64,000 nucleotides of DNA, from contig NZ_FNTJ01000002.1 in the NCBI RefSeq assembly GCF_900105185.1, forward strand, positions 2,108,001-2,172,000. Direction: 5' to 3'. Of the stretch, positions 38,901 to 47,119 are shown piece by piece. The position numbers were made by a program, and so were the translations under genes. The notes beneath the pieces are model-generated. The model made no database searches and was not told the DNA's origin. It was given only the letters and a program-made list of their open reading frames with translations. Within the stretch, counting starts at the first letter, position 1, and every line of letters starts with the position of its first letter. The DNA is from Pseudomonas saponiphila. Lineage in GTDB: Bacteria; Pseudomonadota; Gammaproteobacteria; Pseudomonadales; Pseudomonadaceae.

Positions 38901-41697
38901 AGTGCGGGTGACCGAGCAGCAGCGCGAAAGCGAGCGCAATGGCCTGGGCATCACCCTCAACCACAACTATGGCAAGACCAAGGACGCGGTGAACGGCGCC
39001 GGCGACGGCGAAAACAACACCAGCAAAGCCTCCAGCACCCTCAAGGCCGTCGACGCGGTCAGCCAGTTCCTCGCCGGGCCGACCGTCGACGTCAAACTCG
39101 GCAACAGCAAGCAAAGCAGCAGCCAGGAGATCATCGAGCAGAGCAACCGCTCTTCAACCCTGCAGGCCGGCAACGACCTGAACCTCACGGCCAACAACGA
39201 CGTGACCGTCAAGGGCAGCCAGCTGGGTGCCGGGCGCGACATCAACATCAAAGGGCGCGACGTCACCCTGGATGTGGCCAAAGGCAGTATCAGCGAGGAA
39301 ACCCGCAACACCGAGATGTGGGGCGGCATTCACGGCGGCACCAGTGGCGGCTTCAAGATCGGCGTCGGCGGCAGTTTCGGCACCGCCAGCACCGAGAGCA
39401 GCCAAGGTTCCTCCACCGTCACCCAATTGGATGCCGGGCGCGACATCAACCTCAAGGCCAGCAACGACCTGAACCTGATCGGCACCCAGGCCCAGGCCGG
39501 ACGCAACATCGACCTGGATGCCGGCAACGACCTGAACATCCGCGCCGCGCAGAACGACCACAGCAGCGAAAACAACCGCAACAGTGGTGGTGGGGAAGCG
39601 GGCTTCACCTTTGGTTCAGAAGGCGTGGGCGTCTACGTCAGCGTCAGCATGGGCAAAGGCAATCTGGAGCGTGAAGGCGAGCGCCAGCAAGAGGCCTATC
39701 TCTATGCTGGGGACCGTCTGGGTTTCACCAGTGGCAAGGACACCAACATTGCGGGTGCCAACCTGCGTGGCGATGAAGTGATCGGGCGTGTCGGGGGGGA
39801 CCTGAACGTCGCTTCGGTCGCCGATACCGGCAAGGTCAAGGGCAAGGAATTCGACATCAGCGTCACCGCCACCTTTGGTCCTGCCCCGGGGCTTAGTGGC
39901 TCGGTCGGTTATGGCCAGACCACCGGCAAGACTGATTGGGTTGAAGAACAAACCCGCATCACTGGCAAGAACAAGGTCGATATCCGCACCGAAAACCACA
40001 CCCAGATCGACGGCGCACTGATCGCCGCCGACAACGGCAACCTCAAGCTGGATACCGGCACCCTGGGCTTCAGCGATATCGCCGGCAAGGACAAGGAACA
40101 CGGCTATTACCTGAACGTGGGCGGCACCTACAGCTCCGGTAGTGGCACCACACAAGACAGCAGCCAGGTGGGCAAAGGCAAGGAAGGTGAAACCGGCTGG
40201 AGCGTCAGCGGCTGGGATTACCAAAAGGACCGCGAGCAGATCGTGCGCGCCACCGTCGGGGCGGGCGAGATCGTGGTGCGCAAGGATGCCGAGACCGGGG
40301 CCGATTCAACGGCCGGGCTGAATCGGGATGTGAACAAAGCGTATGAGATCACCAAGGATGAGGAGTCGCGTACGGATCTGTATGCGAGCAGTTCTTCCAT
40401 TGGAGCGGTGGCGAGTCCGAAGAAGACGTATGAGCAGTGGAAGAAGAATGTTGAGTTGTATGGGGAGAACAGTCGAGACGCGCTGTTAAAGCTCGACGAG
40501 CTTATGGCCAGTATGGTCGTGCTAATGACAGCGGGAAGCGATATCGAGTTTGCATCCAGGCATGTGAATAATGTGCTGATGATCCGTGAAAACGCCCGAA
40601 AACTCGTCAGTAAGGATGAGAACAAGCGTGCGGAGGGCATGGATTATCTGATCCGAGCAAAAGTCGGCGAAGCGAATGGAGAGCGTGCGCAACTTCTTAT
40701 CGCTCGAATGAAGGATATCGCCCGCGAGAGCCCGGAAAAGTCACTTGAGCTGGCAGAAATGTTGGCCAGTTTGAAGAACCCTTCAAATGGATCGCTAAAT
40801 CTCGCCGCTGCTCCTGCCGCAGGAGTGATGGGAGCCTTAGCGTTTGCGCTGGTTTACTCAGTAGCGACGCCCCAGACTCAAGAAAATATGCGTAATACGG
40901 CCAACTCGGTTGTGGAAAGCGCCAAAAAAGCAGGTGGTGTTGCAAAGGAAGAGGTGCAGAGGCAGCTAAGAATTTCGATGGGCCTTTGGACGTTGATAAC
41001 CGTCACTGCGTTTCCAATTCACCTGCTTGATGATGAAAACCGAAAGCTGGTCAATCCGATTGTTGATACAGCAGGATGGAACCCTGCCGGCGGGGGCTAC
41101 GCTGAGGGCGACGGAGTTATTACAACGCCGCATACCGGTGGTACTCAACTGGATGGAGTGCAGAGGGATGGTGCCTATGTGACTCCGGAGCACAAGCTAA
41201 GTCCGGGTATTGTGTATAGTGAAAAGGTATCGGAAAAAGGAACTGTGACCATTGCACAGAACCTCCCTGATAGTAGATTGCCTCTACAAAAAGAAATTGA
41301 TATTGCTAATATTCTTGCCGAAGAGCGAGGGGTGAGTGTTCTGTTGAGAGGCTCTAATACACCAAGTGGTGACGCGACTATTCGTTTGCCAGATGGCACA
41401 AGGCTTCGTGCGGAGTTTAAAACTTTTGAAACTCCAGATGCTCCGGTGTCAGAGCTGACAGATAATCGTATAAAGAGAATATTTGAGCGAAATATTAGTA
41501 CCGGAAGCTCGCAACTTAATGGTTTTCCAAGTGCGGTGGTAATTGATGCGCGTGCATTGAGTTTGTCATCTGAACAGGTTGCTGGTTATATAGATAGAGC
41601 TTTAAATAATGTGGTGCCGAAACGTCCTGAGTTGGAGCAGGTTTTTGCAATTACACAGCATGGGGTTATTCAAATGCCGATTGTGAGGGGGAAGTAA
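32995..41697 (+). CDS. cdiA: CdiA-type TpsA exoprotein with C-terminal toxin tip
   Basis: About 2900 aa. Residues 1-48 are an extended signal region (MDVRQFAFLARQPSAALQ). A TPS/haemagglutination domain (about 50-190) carries NPYGVTCNGCGFIN. FHA-type repeats follow; a non-repetitive spacer (about 955-1340) contains the cysteine pair CKGKHC, and a second repeat block (about 1340-2400) shows many AGRDINL-like units. The last part (from about 2440) is AT-rich and holds a pretoxin with HLLDDENRKLVNP. Toxin tip 2744-2900 has D2793, E2807 and K2809, spaced like a PD-(D/E)XK nuclease; activity is inferred. ATG 32995 is chosen over TTG 32977 because CdiA proteins start MDVRQ. The canonical VENN motif is absent. 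Confidence 0.92.
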   Translation: MDVRQFAFLARQPSAALQPRDTFWGLSKRGLAFILANMMFWQPVVAMADGIVVNGSGTTLGQAGNGVPIVNIATPNGSGLSHNQFSDYNVGQQGVILNNATQNLQNTQLGGYIIGNSNLGGRAANVILNEVNGGSPSQLKGYTEVAGQSAHVIVANPYGVTCNGCGFINTPKATLTTGKPVIENGQVQRYQVDQGSVAIEGAGLNASNIDRFEIITRSAKINAEIQAKHLAVIAGANDVDAKTLNATARAANPADAPQLAIDSSALGGMYAGAIKLVGTEAGVGVKLAGDMATSGGDLQIDANGKLTLARAQAQGDVQLKAQAVQLTESVYADRNAKVVAAETLTVDKNLTAGGNLHLEGQQVVSRGQLNAGLQRQDDTQIIHPASHLQLQGGSLTNTGSINARGRLTTDLERLDNRGAELVAAGDLHLKAASIDNRGGQLIGHQALKVEGDSLDNRGGTLAAERSLKVALDSLDNRDQGLILSKSADLTLNAGSLDNRQGTLQANQGELKAKVKQVLDNGGGKILTGAGKLSLEADELRNQQGRLNAQTGKLEVKSTTFDNTQGQARGAAVEISSSSRLINDQGHVLSTAGDLQLKGGEVRNNEGEIASQKHLQVSVDSLQNQKGSLSAETIGLALAGKLDNDAGLIESRESLTVDAGSVSNAKGRLRALGELGESRFSIGGRFDNDQGLVEIGNQRLLLSSGGLSNQQGLVRHLGQQGFALSLADTGNAGGSFITNSRLDLDLADWSNTSQIQAQKIGLKVGTFTQTRTGKLVSVEGVEASGNHWINDGGLETDGDLKLILSGSYQGNGLLKSQGRMTFAAARADLGQEAEVRSGAAADFTLGSHLQNLGTLTAAGDLQLKVDSLTNQGTLGAGNALHIETPTLVNQGGLIFSGADMRLETSSLTNDKGDIYSLGRLDVNAPGQQPASLIENISGTIESAHGMQLLANRLINRKEKFAFIPALTSGRITLHFTDNCKGKHCAASYSVTEVYGTKITEDSQRGNLISGAELTFKGDSFENQFSTVSAAGDISLQSNSLKNIGAGGGEIRNYSYSIYTKSDSAYYTFVNNIGRYNAYNDPNSASYNPTAMPLGAIALGSLIGFSKVETSGSGEVAAAVIQGAGKVDITGTQLLENSLIRPGETVAASASRVGLTAVDSSTQALPQLSLQAAPDLQQQAVNPLALPGFSLPQGDSGLFKVSRNPQHKYLIETNPAFANLKQFISSDYLLSRIGFNSDQTQRRLGDGLYEQRLIREAVIARTGQRFIAGLDSDEAMFRHLMDNAIASKTALDLSPGVALTSAQVAALTHDIVWMQEQQINGEKVLVPVLYMAQANKRLAPNGALIQGRDVNLISGGTLANQGTLRASAQLQASAQNIDNSGLMEANERLSLLATQSIRNAQGGILKGQDVSLVATQGDVINERSKVSQDTRYGGGVQHNDYLNSAARVEAGNRLTIDAGRDIRNSGSVLQAGGDASLKAGRDLALVATEQVNSSSGRHKKTSWSQSQTTQYGSEVQVGGNLSATAGQDLQMVASKVAAQGNLALAAARDVSIEAAANESHRASKSKKVTSSNDQVRQQASSVTAGGDLSIKAGQDLTLVASQVKGEQNVALDATRDLSLLSAKDESASFYSKKSKGSFGRSSSKQQESYHSTNIASVVEAGKDLTLNTSKKADGGMSINGGRDVTVIGSQLKAGADLMVGATGDVAILSGVEEHGSYSKKTKSGFLGLSKSGKSQLQTTATQVGSELSAGNDVVVAAGNDIRLRASETKAGNDVELRAGLVKDTGDINLVSANDSAYSRSEQYKKKVGLSSSGASVSFASAKESGRQAQSNTSVGSQVLAERDASLKAERDINVVGSGISAGRNVSLDAGRDVNVVAAQNSSAEQDWKKNKQVGVGVSSDDNGVSFFAGAERNKEKNRVETQTAAASQISAGADLSVNAKRDINQIGSDLKAEHDINLVAGRDIKIDAAREVRVTEQQRESERNGLGITLNHNYGKTKDAVNGAGDGENNTSKASSTLKAVDAVSQFLAGPTVDVKLGNSKQSSSQEIIEQSNRSSTLQAGNDLNLTANNDVTVKGSQLGAGRDINIKGRDVTLDVAKGSISEETRNTEMWGGIHGGTSGGFKIGVGGSFGTASTESSQGSSTVTQLDAGRDINLKASNDLNLIGTQAQAGRNIDLDAGNDLNIRAAQNDHSSENNRNSGGGEAGFTFGSEGVGVYVSVSMGKGNLEREGERQQEAYLYAGDRLGFTSGKDTNIAGANLRGDEVIGRVGGDLNVASVADTGKVKGKEFDISVTATFGPAPGLSGSVGYGQTTGKTDWVEEQTRITGKNKVDIRTENHTQIDGALIAADNGNLKLDTGTLGFSDIAGKDKEHGYYLNVGGTYSSGSGTTQDSSQVGKGKEGETGWSVSGWDYQKDREQIVRATVGAGEIVVRKDAETGADSTAGLNRDVNKAYEITKDEESRTDLYASSSSIGAVASPKKTYEQWKKNVELYGENSRDALLKLDELMASMVVLMTAGSDIEFASRHVNNVLMIRENARKLVSKDENKRAEGMDYLIRAKVGEANGERAQLLIARMKDIARESPEKSLELAEMLASLKNPSNGSLNLAAAPAAGVMGALAFALVYSVATPQTQENMRNTANSVVESAKKAGGVAKEEVQRQLRISMGLWTLITVTAFPIHLLDDENRKLVNPIVDTAGWNPAGGGYAEGDGVITTPHTGGTQLDGVQRDGAYVTPEHKLSPGIVYSEKVSEKGTVTIAQNLPDSRLPLQKEIDIANILAEERGVSVLLRGSNTPSGDATIRLPDGTRLRAEFKTFETPDAPVSELTDNRIKRIFERNISTGSSQLNGFPSAVVIDARALSLSSEQVAGYIDRALNNVVPKRPELEQVFAITQHGVIQMPIVRGK
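41113..41224 (+). repeat. Pretoxin recombination segment, copy 1 (in cdiA)
   Basis: About 110 bp coding for the segment that contains TGGTQLDGVQ, YVTPEHK and YSE. It is highly similar at nucleotide level to 43478-43588 and 46545-46655. Each copy sits directly before a different toxin domain. Confidence 0.9.
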
Positions 41698-41973
41698 ATG
41701 GGTACGTATTATTATTTGTGCTGCAAAACTTGCCGAATTTCATTGAACTTAGGAAAGAAGCTGGCGAAGGAAGGGGGGCGATTAGTTGTTCAGGGTGTTT
41801 ACTCTGACAAGGAAAGGGCTTGGCTCAATGATAAGCGTGCATGGGATATTATTCAGGCCTTTTTTCAGCAACATGAAGGGCATGATTTACTATTCGTTAA
41901 TGATGACGATTTTTCGCAGATCCAGTTGTATGACTATGTTGAAGGAGACGACTTTTGGGATGGGGTAACTTGA
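41698..41973 (+). CDS. cdiI: Putative CDI immunity protein for the cdiA toxin tip
   Basis: 91 aa. Its ATG directly follows the cdiA stop (TAA-ATG), so the two are translationally linked, as expected for cdiI. It begins MGTYYYLCCKTCRISLNLGKK, with a CC-x2-C cluster, and ends in an acidic segment (YDYVEGDDFWDG). No membrane segment, so it is likely a cytoplasmic toxin-binding protein. Function is inferred from position; the family is not one I can name. Confidence 0.75.
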   Translation: MGTYYYLCCKTCRISLNLGKKLAKEGGRLVVQGVYSDKERAWLNDKRAWDIIQAFFQQHEGHDLLFVNDDDFSQIQLYDYVEGDDFWDGVT

Positions 41974-42091
41974 TAGGTGGGTTTCTCTATAATAATAATT
42001 TTTGTTGTGGTTGATACGTAAAGCTCTAAAAGACGTTACATGCTGGATACAATAGGAGATGTCCGTAGCCTAAATAGAGATGAGGAGTGTG

Positions 42092-42559
42092 ATGGCTGTT
42101 TGGCACTTTAAATTTGCTTTGGTTCCTAATGAGGGAATAGTGAGAGTTTTTGGGGGGAGGGTGGAGAAACTACCTGAGTACGGTGGCAGTGGGCAGGGAG
42201 ATGATTTTCCTAATTATTGGTTAGAAAAAAATGGTCCTGAGTTGTTGTTGGATGGGATTTCCCACCTGCTTTCAGAAATTAAGTCGTGGTCTGACGATGC
42301 AAGAGTTTTTGGTTATAAAGATGGTGATCGAATAGAGGTGTGGGAAGATGATGTTTTATGTTATCTGGACTTGAGGGCACTGTCTTTGTCCCTGCTTGAA
42401 GATATTTTATGTCTGGCAGCTTCCTCAGACTGTAGCTTGGTGCTGTTTGGTAGTGGTGAGATTGTTGAGCCAACACTATCGTTGGTTGTAGAAAAGATAA
42501 AAGAATCTAGAGCTTTTGCTTTTTGTGTTGATCCTGCAGGTTTTTTGCGTAACTTTTGA
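42092..42559 (+). CDS. Orphan immunity-like protein
   Basis: 155 aa, acidic, no signal peptide. Starts at ATG 42092 after GGAG; an ATG four codons upstream is possible. AT-rich like the rest of the array. No toxin-like coding sequence remains in the 118 bp before it. Size, acidity and position suggest an immunity gene kept after its toxin was lost; the protein family is not recognised. Confidence 0.6.
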   Translation: MAVWHFKFALVPNEGIVRVFGGRVEKLPEYGGSGQGDDFPNYWLEKNGPELLLDGISHLLSEIKSWSDDARVFGYKDGDRIEVWEDDVLCYLDLRALSLSLLEDILCLAASSDCSLVLFGSGEIVEPTLSLVVEKIKESRAFAFCVDPAGFLRNF

Positions 42560-42620
42560 ATTTAGTGTCTGTGGTTTGGTTGGGGTTTTCAGCTTCAGTG
42601 TTGAAAATTTCTGCGTGTCA

Positions 42621-42961
42621 GGTGGGGTTAAATATGGGGCGATGTTTGATTTGCAGAATGCAATTTTCGATAGGATGGTTGGGGTGACCTAAATGGCTAA
42701 CGCTTCTGAGGCGCGCGTACTGATAGTTCGTTCGGTTGTAAGCGTGCAATGTCATGGGTTTGCAGGGTTTAAATAAGTTGATGATGTGGTTTGTGGTGCA
42801 GTATATAAAAACAATAAAGGCGATGGTGCTATTTTTGTTAAAAGGTAGGGGTGATAGTAGGTGGGGGTAAATTGATTTCTGAAGTTGGCGAGGTGGTTGT
42901 TGCTGGTTTGCGTAACATTAATGGAGTTGATTTTCAGAAAGCGGCCAAAAATCAAGGTTGA
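42621..42961 (+). pseudogene. Decayed coding remnant, probably a lost toxin tip
   Basis: The forward frame from 42621 reads VKYGAMFDLQNAIFDRMVG, a stop, then MANASEARVLIVRSVV and, after another stop, DDVVCGAVYKNNKGDGAIFV. A shift of one base near 42840 continues it as GGGKLISEVGEVVVAGLRN, ending in TGA at 42959. Continuity of plausible protein sequence over two stops and one frameshift points to a former gene. It lies 31 bp before an intact immunity-like gene, so a toxin tip is the best guess. The rest of the 42560-42992 gap shows nothing else. Confidence 0.5.
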
Positions 42962-42992
42962 GAAAACTTTCCATTTTAAGTGAGAAGGGGAT

Positions 42993-43442
42993 ATGGGTGT
43001 TGAGCTTAAAGCCGAGGTGGGGGTCCTGCGGTTTATTGTGAGAGGTACAGAGGCTAAGAGTTGTTTTTTTGATTTTGACGTTGTCTGTGATTGGAATAAG
43101 AAGTTTTCAGGTTGTCTGCCGGATAGACTTTTTTGCAGTTTGAACTTTGACGATATAAAAAGACTCGTGGAGTATTTTCATAGGCATAAACTGTCAGTGC
43201 TCACTGATAAGGTTGATGGGGCGTTTGTTTTTATGCCGTTGGAAAATGATTTTCAAATAAGGTTTATGGGGGGAGAAGCTGATAGCCTGGAGGAGGGGTA
43301 TTTTCGGATCGGATTTTTATTTAATTTTGGAGGGAAGGATGAAGATTCTTCAAATGTGTATTTTGGATTTGAAGCTAGTATTGAGTTTTCAGCAGTAGAT
43401 GATTTTTGTAGCTCTTTGATGGGGTTGGTTCCTGATAAGTAG
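42993..43442 (+). CDS. Immunity-like protein following a decayed toxin remnant
   Basis: 149 aa, mixed alpha/beta, acidic, no signal peptide. ATG 42993 follows GAGAAGGGG. The frame is open and undamaged while the sequence just upstream is a pseudogene, the pattern expected if immunity is retained against siblings still carrying the toxin. The family is not identified. Confidence 0.6.
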   Translation: MGVELKAEVGVLRFIVRGTEAKSCFFDFDVVCDWNKKFSGCLPDRLFCSLNFDDIKRLVEYFHRHKLSVLTDKVDGAFVFMPLENDFQIRFMGGEADSLEEGYFRIGFLFNFGGKDEDSSNVYFGFEASIEFSAVDDFCSSLMGLVPDK

Positions 43443-43450
43443 AGTGGTAG

Positions 43451-43915
43451 GTGCGGAGTGTTTTACTAAACACTAGCGGAGTTACTACAACGCCGCGTAC
43501 CGGCGGTACTCAGCTGGATGGAGTGCAGAGGGATGGTGTCTATGTGACTCCGGAGCACAAGCTGAATCCGGGGGGGATGTATAGTGAAGATGGAGCTGCA
43601 AAAGGTTTAAGCGGACAGGATTTTGAAAAATATCTTTATAAAGAACTGGGTGGAAAACCAAGCTTTTCGACGAAAGGACGAGAGTTTGACGGGGCTTATG
43701 GAGCGAATAACTCTATATGGTACGAGGCTAAATCTGGCCGATACTGGGAGGATCATGCTCAAGCCGGATCTAAAGGTTTTGATAAGTTTAAGTCAGATGT
43801 CGGCGCGCATGCTCGAATAGCTAAAGATAATTGCGCTTCTTTTGAGGTCAATTCCAATACACCGATTTCTCAGCATGCCAAGGAGTGGCTGAGTTCAAAA
43901 GGGATATTTTTTTAA
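43451..43915 (+). CDS. Orphan CdiA C-terminal toxin module, PD-(D/E)XK-like
   Basis: About 154 codons, open from GTG 43451 to TAA. Residues about 10-47 repeat the pretoxin segment of cdiA (TGGTQLDGVQRDGVYVTPEH). The rest is a different domain in which REFDGAYGANN and IWYEAKSGRYW place D (43688), E (43724) and K (43730) with PD-(D/E)XK spacing, so a nuclease is likely. There is no secretion signal and no good ribosome site at the GTG; a stop lies just before it. It is probably a silent cassette that becomes functional only after recombination onto cdiA. Its immunity gene follows 11 bp downstream. Confidence 0.75.
   Translation: MRSVLLNTSGVTTTPRTGGTQLDGVQRDGVYVTPEHKLNPGGMYSEDGAAKGLSGQDFEKYLYKELGGKPSFSTKGREFDGAYGANNSIWYEAKSGRYWEDHAQAGSKGFDKFKSDVGAHARIAKDNCASFEVNSNTPISQHAKEWLSSKGIFF
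43478..43588 (+). repeat. Pretoxin recombination segment, copy 2
   Basis: Second copy of the 110-bp segment (GGAGTTACTACAACGCC to AGTGAA). Homology to cdiA begins abruptly here; the DNA just upstream is unrelated to the cdiA pretoxin. Confidence 0.88.
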
Positions 43916-43926
43916 GGAGTATTAAT

Positions 43927-44340
43927 ATGGGTAGCCAAGCATCTGTAGATGTAAGTCTGTCTCGGCTTTGTAGTCCAAAAGATATAGTGATGGCACTACT
44001 TGATTCTGGGTGGAGTTTTGATTTTGAAGGGGATGTTCTATTTTTGTTGTCATCAGATATTGACTCTTATGATTGGCAGAAAGAGTATGCTGAGCATTTC
44101 AACTTAAAGGAATTTCTCGACTCTCATTCGCCATTCGGGAGGATTGGTATTGCTATGGTTTTTGATGGTAGGTTTGGAGGGGAGTTCTTAATTAGTCGGG
44201 ATTGTATATCGTTGTCTATTTCAATAAATAGAATTTGTGTTTTTGGTACTGTGCCGGATTTTACTGAGTATGTTTTTAGACTTAAGGAAGTTGTGAGTGA
44301 CTTTGGTTTTTCTGATATTAGATGTGAATATGTTTCTTGA
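43927..44340 (+). CDS. Putative immunity protein for orphan toxin 43451-43915
   Basis: 137 aa, acidic, no signal peptide. ATG 43927 lies 11 bp after the toxin stop and follows AAGGAG. Contains LLDSGWSFDFEGDVLFLLSS and ends FGFSDIRCEYVS. The assignment as immunity rests on position and size; the family is unrecognised. Confidence 0.7.
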   Translation: MGSQASVDVSLSRLCSPKDIVMALLDSGWSFDFEGDVLFLLSSDIDSYDWQKEYAEHFNLKEFLDSHSPFGRIGIAMVFDGRFGGEFLISRDCISLSISINRICVFGTVPDFTEYVFRLKEVVSDFGFSDIRCEYVS

Positions 44341-44526
44341 CTGATATTTGGTGTGAAGAAACTGAAGTTGATGATACTGTGCTGGCTGGAAGAGGGGGGC
44401 TTCTGAAAATAAGAGTAACTATCTTGTCGCGAACTGAGTGTCGAAGAGCACGAGAGAAAAAACGCGACTTTCAAGCCGCGATTTTTGCTTGCTGAAGTAC
44501 CTGCTCCTGTATTCACCTTGTTGTAA
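44341..44526. other. Non-coding stretch with weak hairpin
   Basis: CGCG at 44463 pairs with CGCG at 44477 and is followed by ATTTTTG, a weak terminator-like element after the immunity gene. The layout of terminator then minus-strand small-gene relic (44527) mirrors that at 49562-49864. Confidence 0.35.
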
Positions 44527-44640
44527 AATCCATCAAATCATACCCGCCGCGCAGCAGAATTCTGCACACCAGTGACATTTCCTGTGGCACTACTTTAACT
44601 TTTGGCGCTTTATTAGATTTTGTATAGAAAATGCCGCGTT
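44527..44640 (-). pseudogene. Relic of the small hypothetical gene at 49592
   Basis: The minus strand reads VPQEMSLVCRILLRGGYDLMDF, clearly matching VLQELSLVCSILLRDGCDLMD of the intact gene at 49592-49864. Nucleotide similarity spans about 110 bp; upstream it degrades into AT-rich sequence. It is a decayed 3' copy of the gene that now borders the island. Confidence 0.8.
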
Positions 44641-45100
44641 GAATGAAGTATCTCGTCAAAAACTAATAGGCTATTTTTAATAGCGAAAAATGAATATTTC
44701 AATATTTGAAGTCTCGATCAGAAAAGAAATTAATATAAGAGAGATTTCGGTTGCGCTTACGTGTTTTTTTGGATTTTCGGATTTGAATGCTCTAAGTGTC
44801 GATGCTTCTTGGGAATTGTCAGAAGTTATGCAGGAAAATCTATCGGAATCAGGCTGGAATATAATGATGTGGGTTTTAGGAGTTTGACTATATTTTATTG
44901 CTGCTTTGAAGTTGTTAGCGAGGTTTTGGCTGGGTTTGCGAAATATCTTGCTTAGAACTTTTGAGCTGAGGTTACTGTAGGTGACTACCTTCATAAAGCT
45001 GATGTGGTTAATGATAGGTTTATAATTTTTCAAGCTGGCGGGAGTAGAAAGTTTGGCTTTGAGAAAGGCGATAGTGATGGATTTGATGTTGATGTAGTGG

Positions 45101-45972
<872 letters not shown>

Positions 45973-46000
<28 letters not shown>

Positions 46001-46263
46001 TTTTTTAGGATCGATTTCTCTCGTTCCAGCCGATTGATCCGGGCTTCCAACTCCTGGATTTTTTGCTGCTCGGGCGTCAACGCTTTGCTTTGCGGAGTCA
46101 CGCCATTGCGCTCTTGCTGAAGCTGGTTAACCCAGCGACGCAGCGCAGAATCGACTACCCCGAGTGAACGGCAGGCTTCGATGTGGCTATAGCCTTGATC
46201 AAGCACAAGGCCTGCGGCCTCGCGTTTGAACTCAGCGGAAAATGAACGATGCTGCTTGGTCAT
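45973..46263 (-). CDS. IS3-family transposase OrfA
   Basis: 96 aa. N-terminal HTH (FSAEFKREAAGLVLDQGYSH, then ACRSLGVVDSALRRWV) and a C-terminal leucine-zipper helix (IQELEARINRLEREKSIL). The A-AAA-AAG run at 46006-46000 near its end is the expected site for programmed -1 frameshifting into OrfB. Confidence 0.92.
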
Positions 46264-46409
46264 CAGACACCCCTATCTGGCGAGCATTCTCGCCTAAATG
46301 GGTGTCCGGTTTCATTAGACCACTACACTCTGCTAACTCGATGATTAAGGCTGTAAGCCAAGGTGCCTCTTTAACAAAGGATCAAATACAGAACTAACTC
46401 AAGGTTACG

Positions 46410-47117
46410 ATGACAGTCTGGGAAATTGTCACCCACATGTCGTTCCCAGTTCATCTACTTGATGACGAAAACCGAAAGCTGGTTAATCCGGTTGTTATTA
46501 CATCAGGATGGAACCCCGCCAGCGAGGGCTACGCTGAGGGTGGCGGAGTTATTACAACGCCGCATACCGGCGGTACTCAGCTGGATGGAGTGCAGAAGGA
46601 TGGTGCCTATGTGACTCCGGAGCACAAGCTGAATCCGGGGGTGATGTATAGTGAAGAAGGAACTGCAAAAGGGCCAAACCTTGCTGAGATTGATAAGGTA
46701 TCTGCTCAAGCTAGGCAGGATTTGTTAGATGAAATCAATAAGTTTCCATCAAAATCGAAAGCCGGTGAGTATGCCACCATGATTGGTGCGTATGATCCGC
46801 TAACAGGTAAAACCGCAATCGGTGGTAGCAATATGAAGATTAGTGCTGATATGTTGCACGTAGACACTGTGAAGTATATTGAAGATAAGCTGGGTGTAAA
46901 AACTGGTGAGTTTACGAGCTTTTGTAAGAATAAAGTTGGTGCATGCGCTGAGATATCAGCTGCGGACTCACTGGTCAGGCAAGGGGTTGATCCTTCAAGA
47001 ATAAGGTTTACTGAGGCTCTTCGCCCAAGAGAGGTATGGCGAAAAGAGACTCTTACTGATAAGGCTGTTGTTGAAACTTGTAAAAATTGTGGTGCGAGCT
47101 GGCCAAAAGGTAGTTAG
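46410..47117 (+). CDS. Orphan CdiA C-terminal module with a deaminase-like toxin
   Basis: About 235 aa. Residues 1-85 repeat the cdiA pretoxin, including FPVHLLDDENRKLVNP and TGGTQLDGVQKDGAYV. The rest (about 90-235) is a different domain: YATMIGAYDPLTGKTAIGG, then C179-A-E181 (GACAEISAADSL) and a late CxxC pair, C224 and C227 (VETCKNCGASW). The C/H-A-E plus CxxC pattern is the zinc site of cytidine-deaminase-fold toxins (YwqJ-like type), so nucleic acid base deamination is proposed. No secretion signal; homology to cdiA begins near 46395 just after the stop of the upstream relic. Immunity gene 3 bp downstream. Confidence 0.78.
   Translation: MTVWEIVTHMSFPVHLLDDENRKLVNPVVITSGWNPASEGYAEGGGVITTPHTGGTQLDGVQKDGAYVTPEHKLNPGVMYSEEGTAKGPNLAEIDKVSAQARQDLLDEINKFPSKSKAGEYATMIGAYDPLTGKTAIGGSNMKISADMLHVDTVKYIEDKLGVKTGEFTSFCKNKVGACAEISAADSLVRQGVDPSRIRFTEALRPREVWRKETLTDKAVVETCKNCGASWPKGS
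46545..46655 (+). repeat. Pretoxin recombination segment, copy 3
   Basis: Third copy of the 110-bp segment, the most similar to copy 1. Here similarity to cdiA extends upstream to about 46395 at lower identity, covering the whole pretoxin. Confidence 0.9.
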
Positions 47118-47119
47118 CT

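Noticed and set aside
41023..41060. DDENRK in the CdiA pretoxin read as a VENN motif.
   Set aside because: It lacks the VENN residues and the surrounding pretoxin-VENN pattern; it is conserved in the orphan at 46410, so it is a junction feature of this lineage, but not VENN.
43451..43477. GTG 43451 as a true expressed start of the orphan toxin.
   Set aside because: There is no convincing ribosome site, and a stop codon lies directly before it. The frame is listed because the toxin domain is intact, but independent expression is doubtful.
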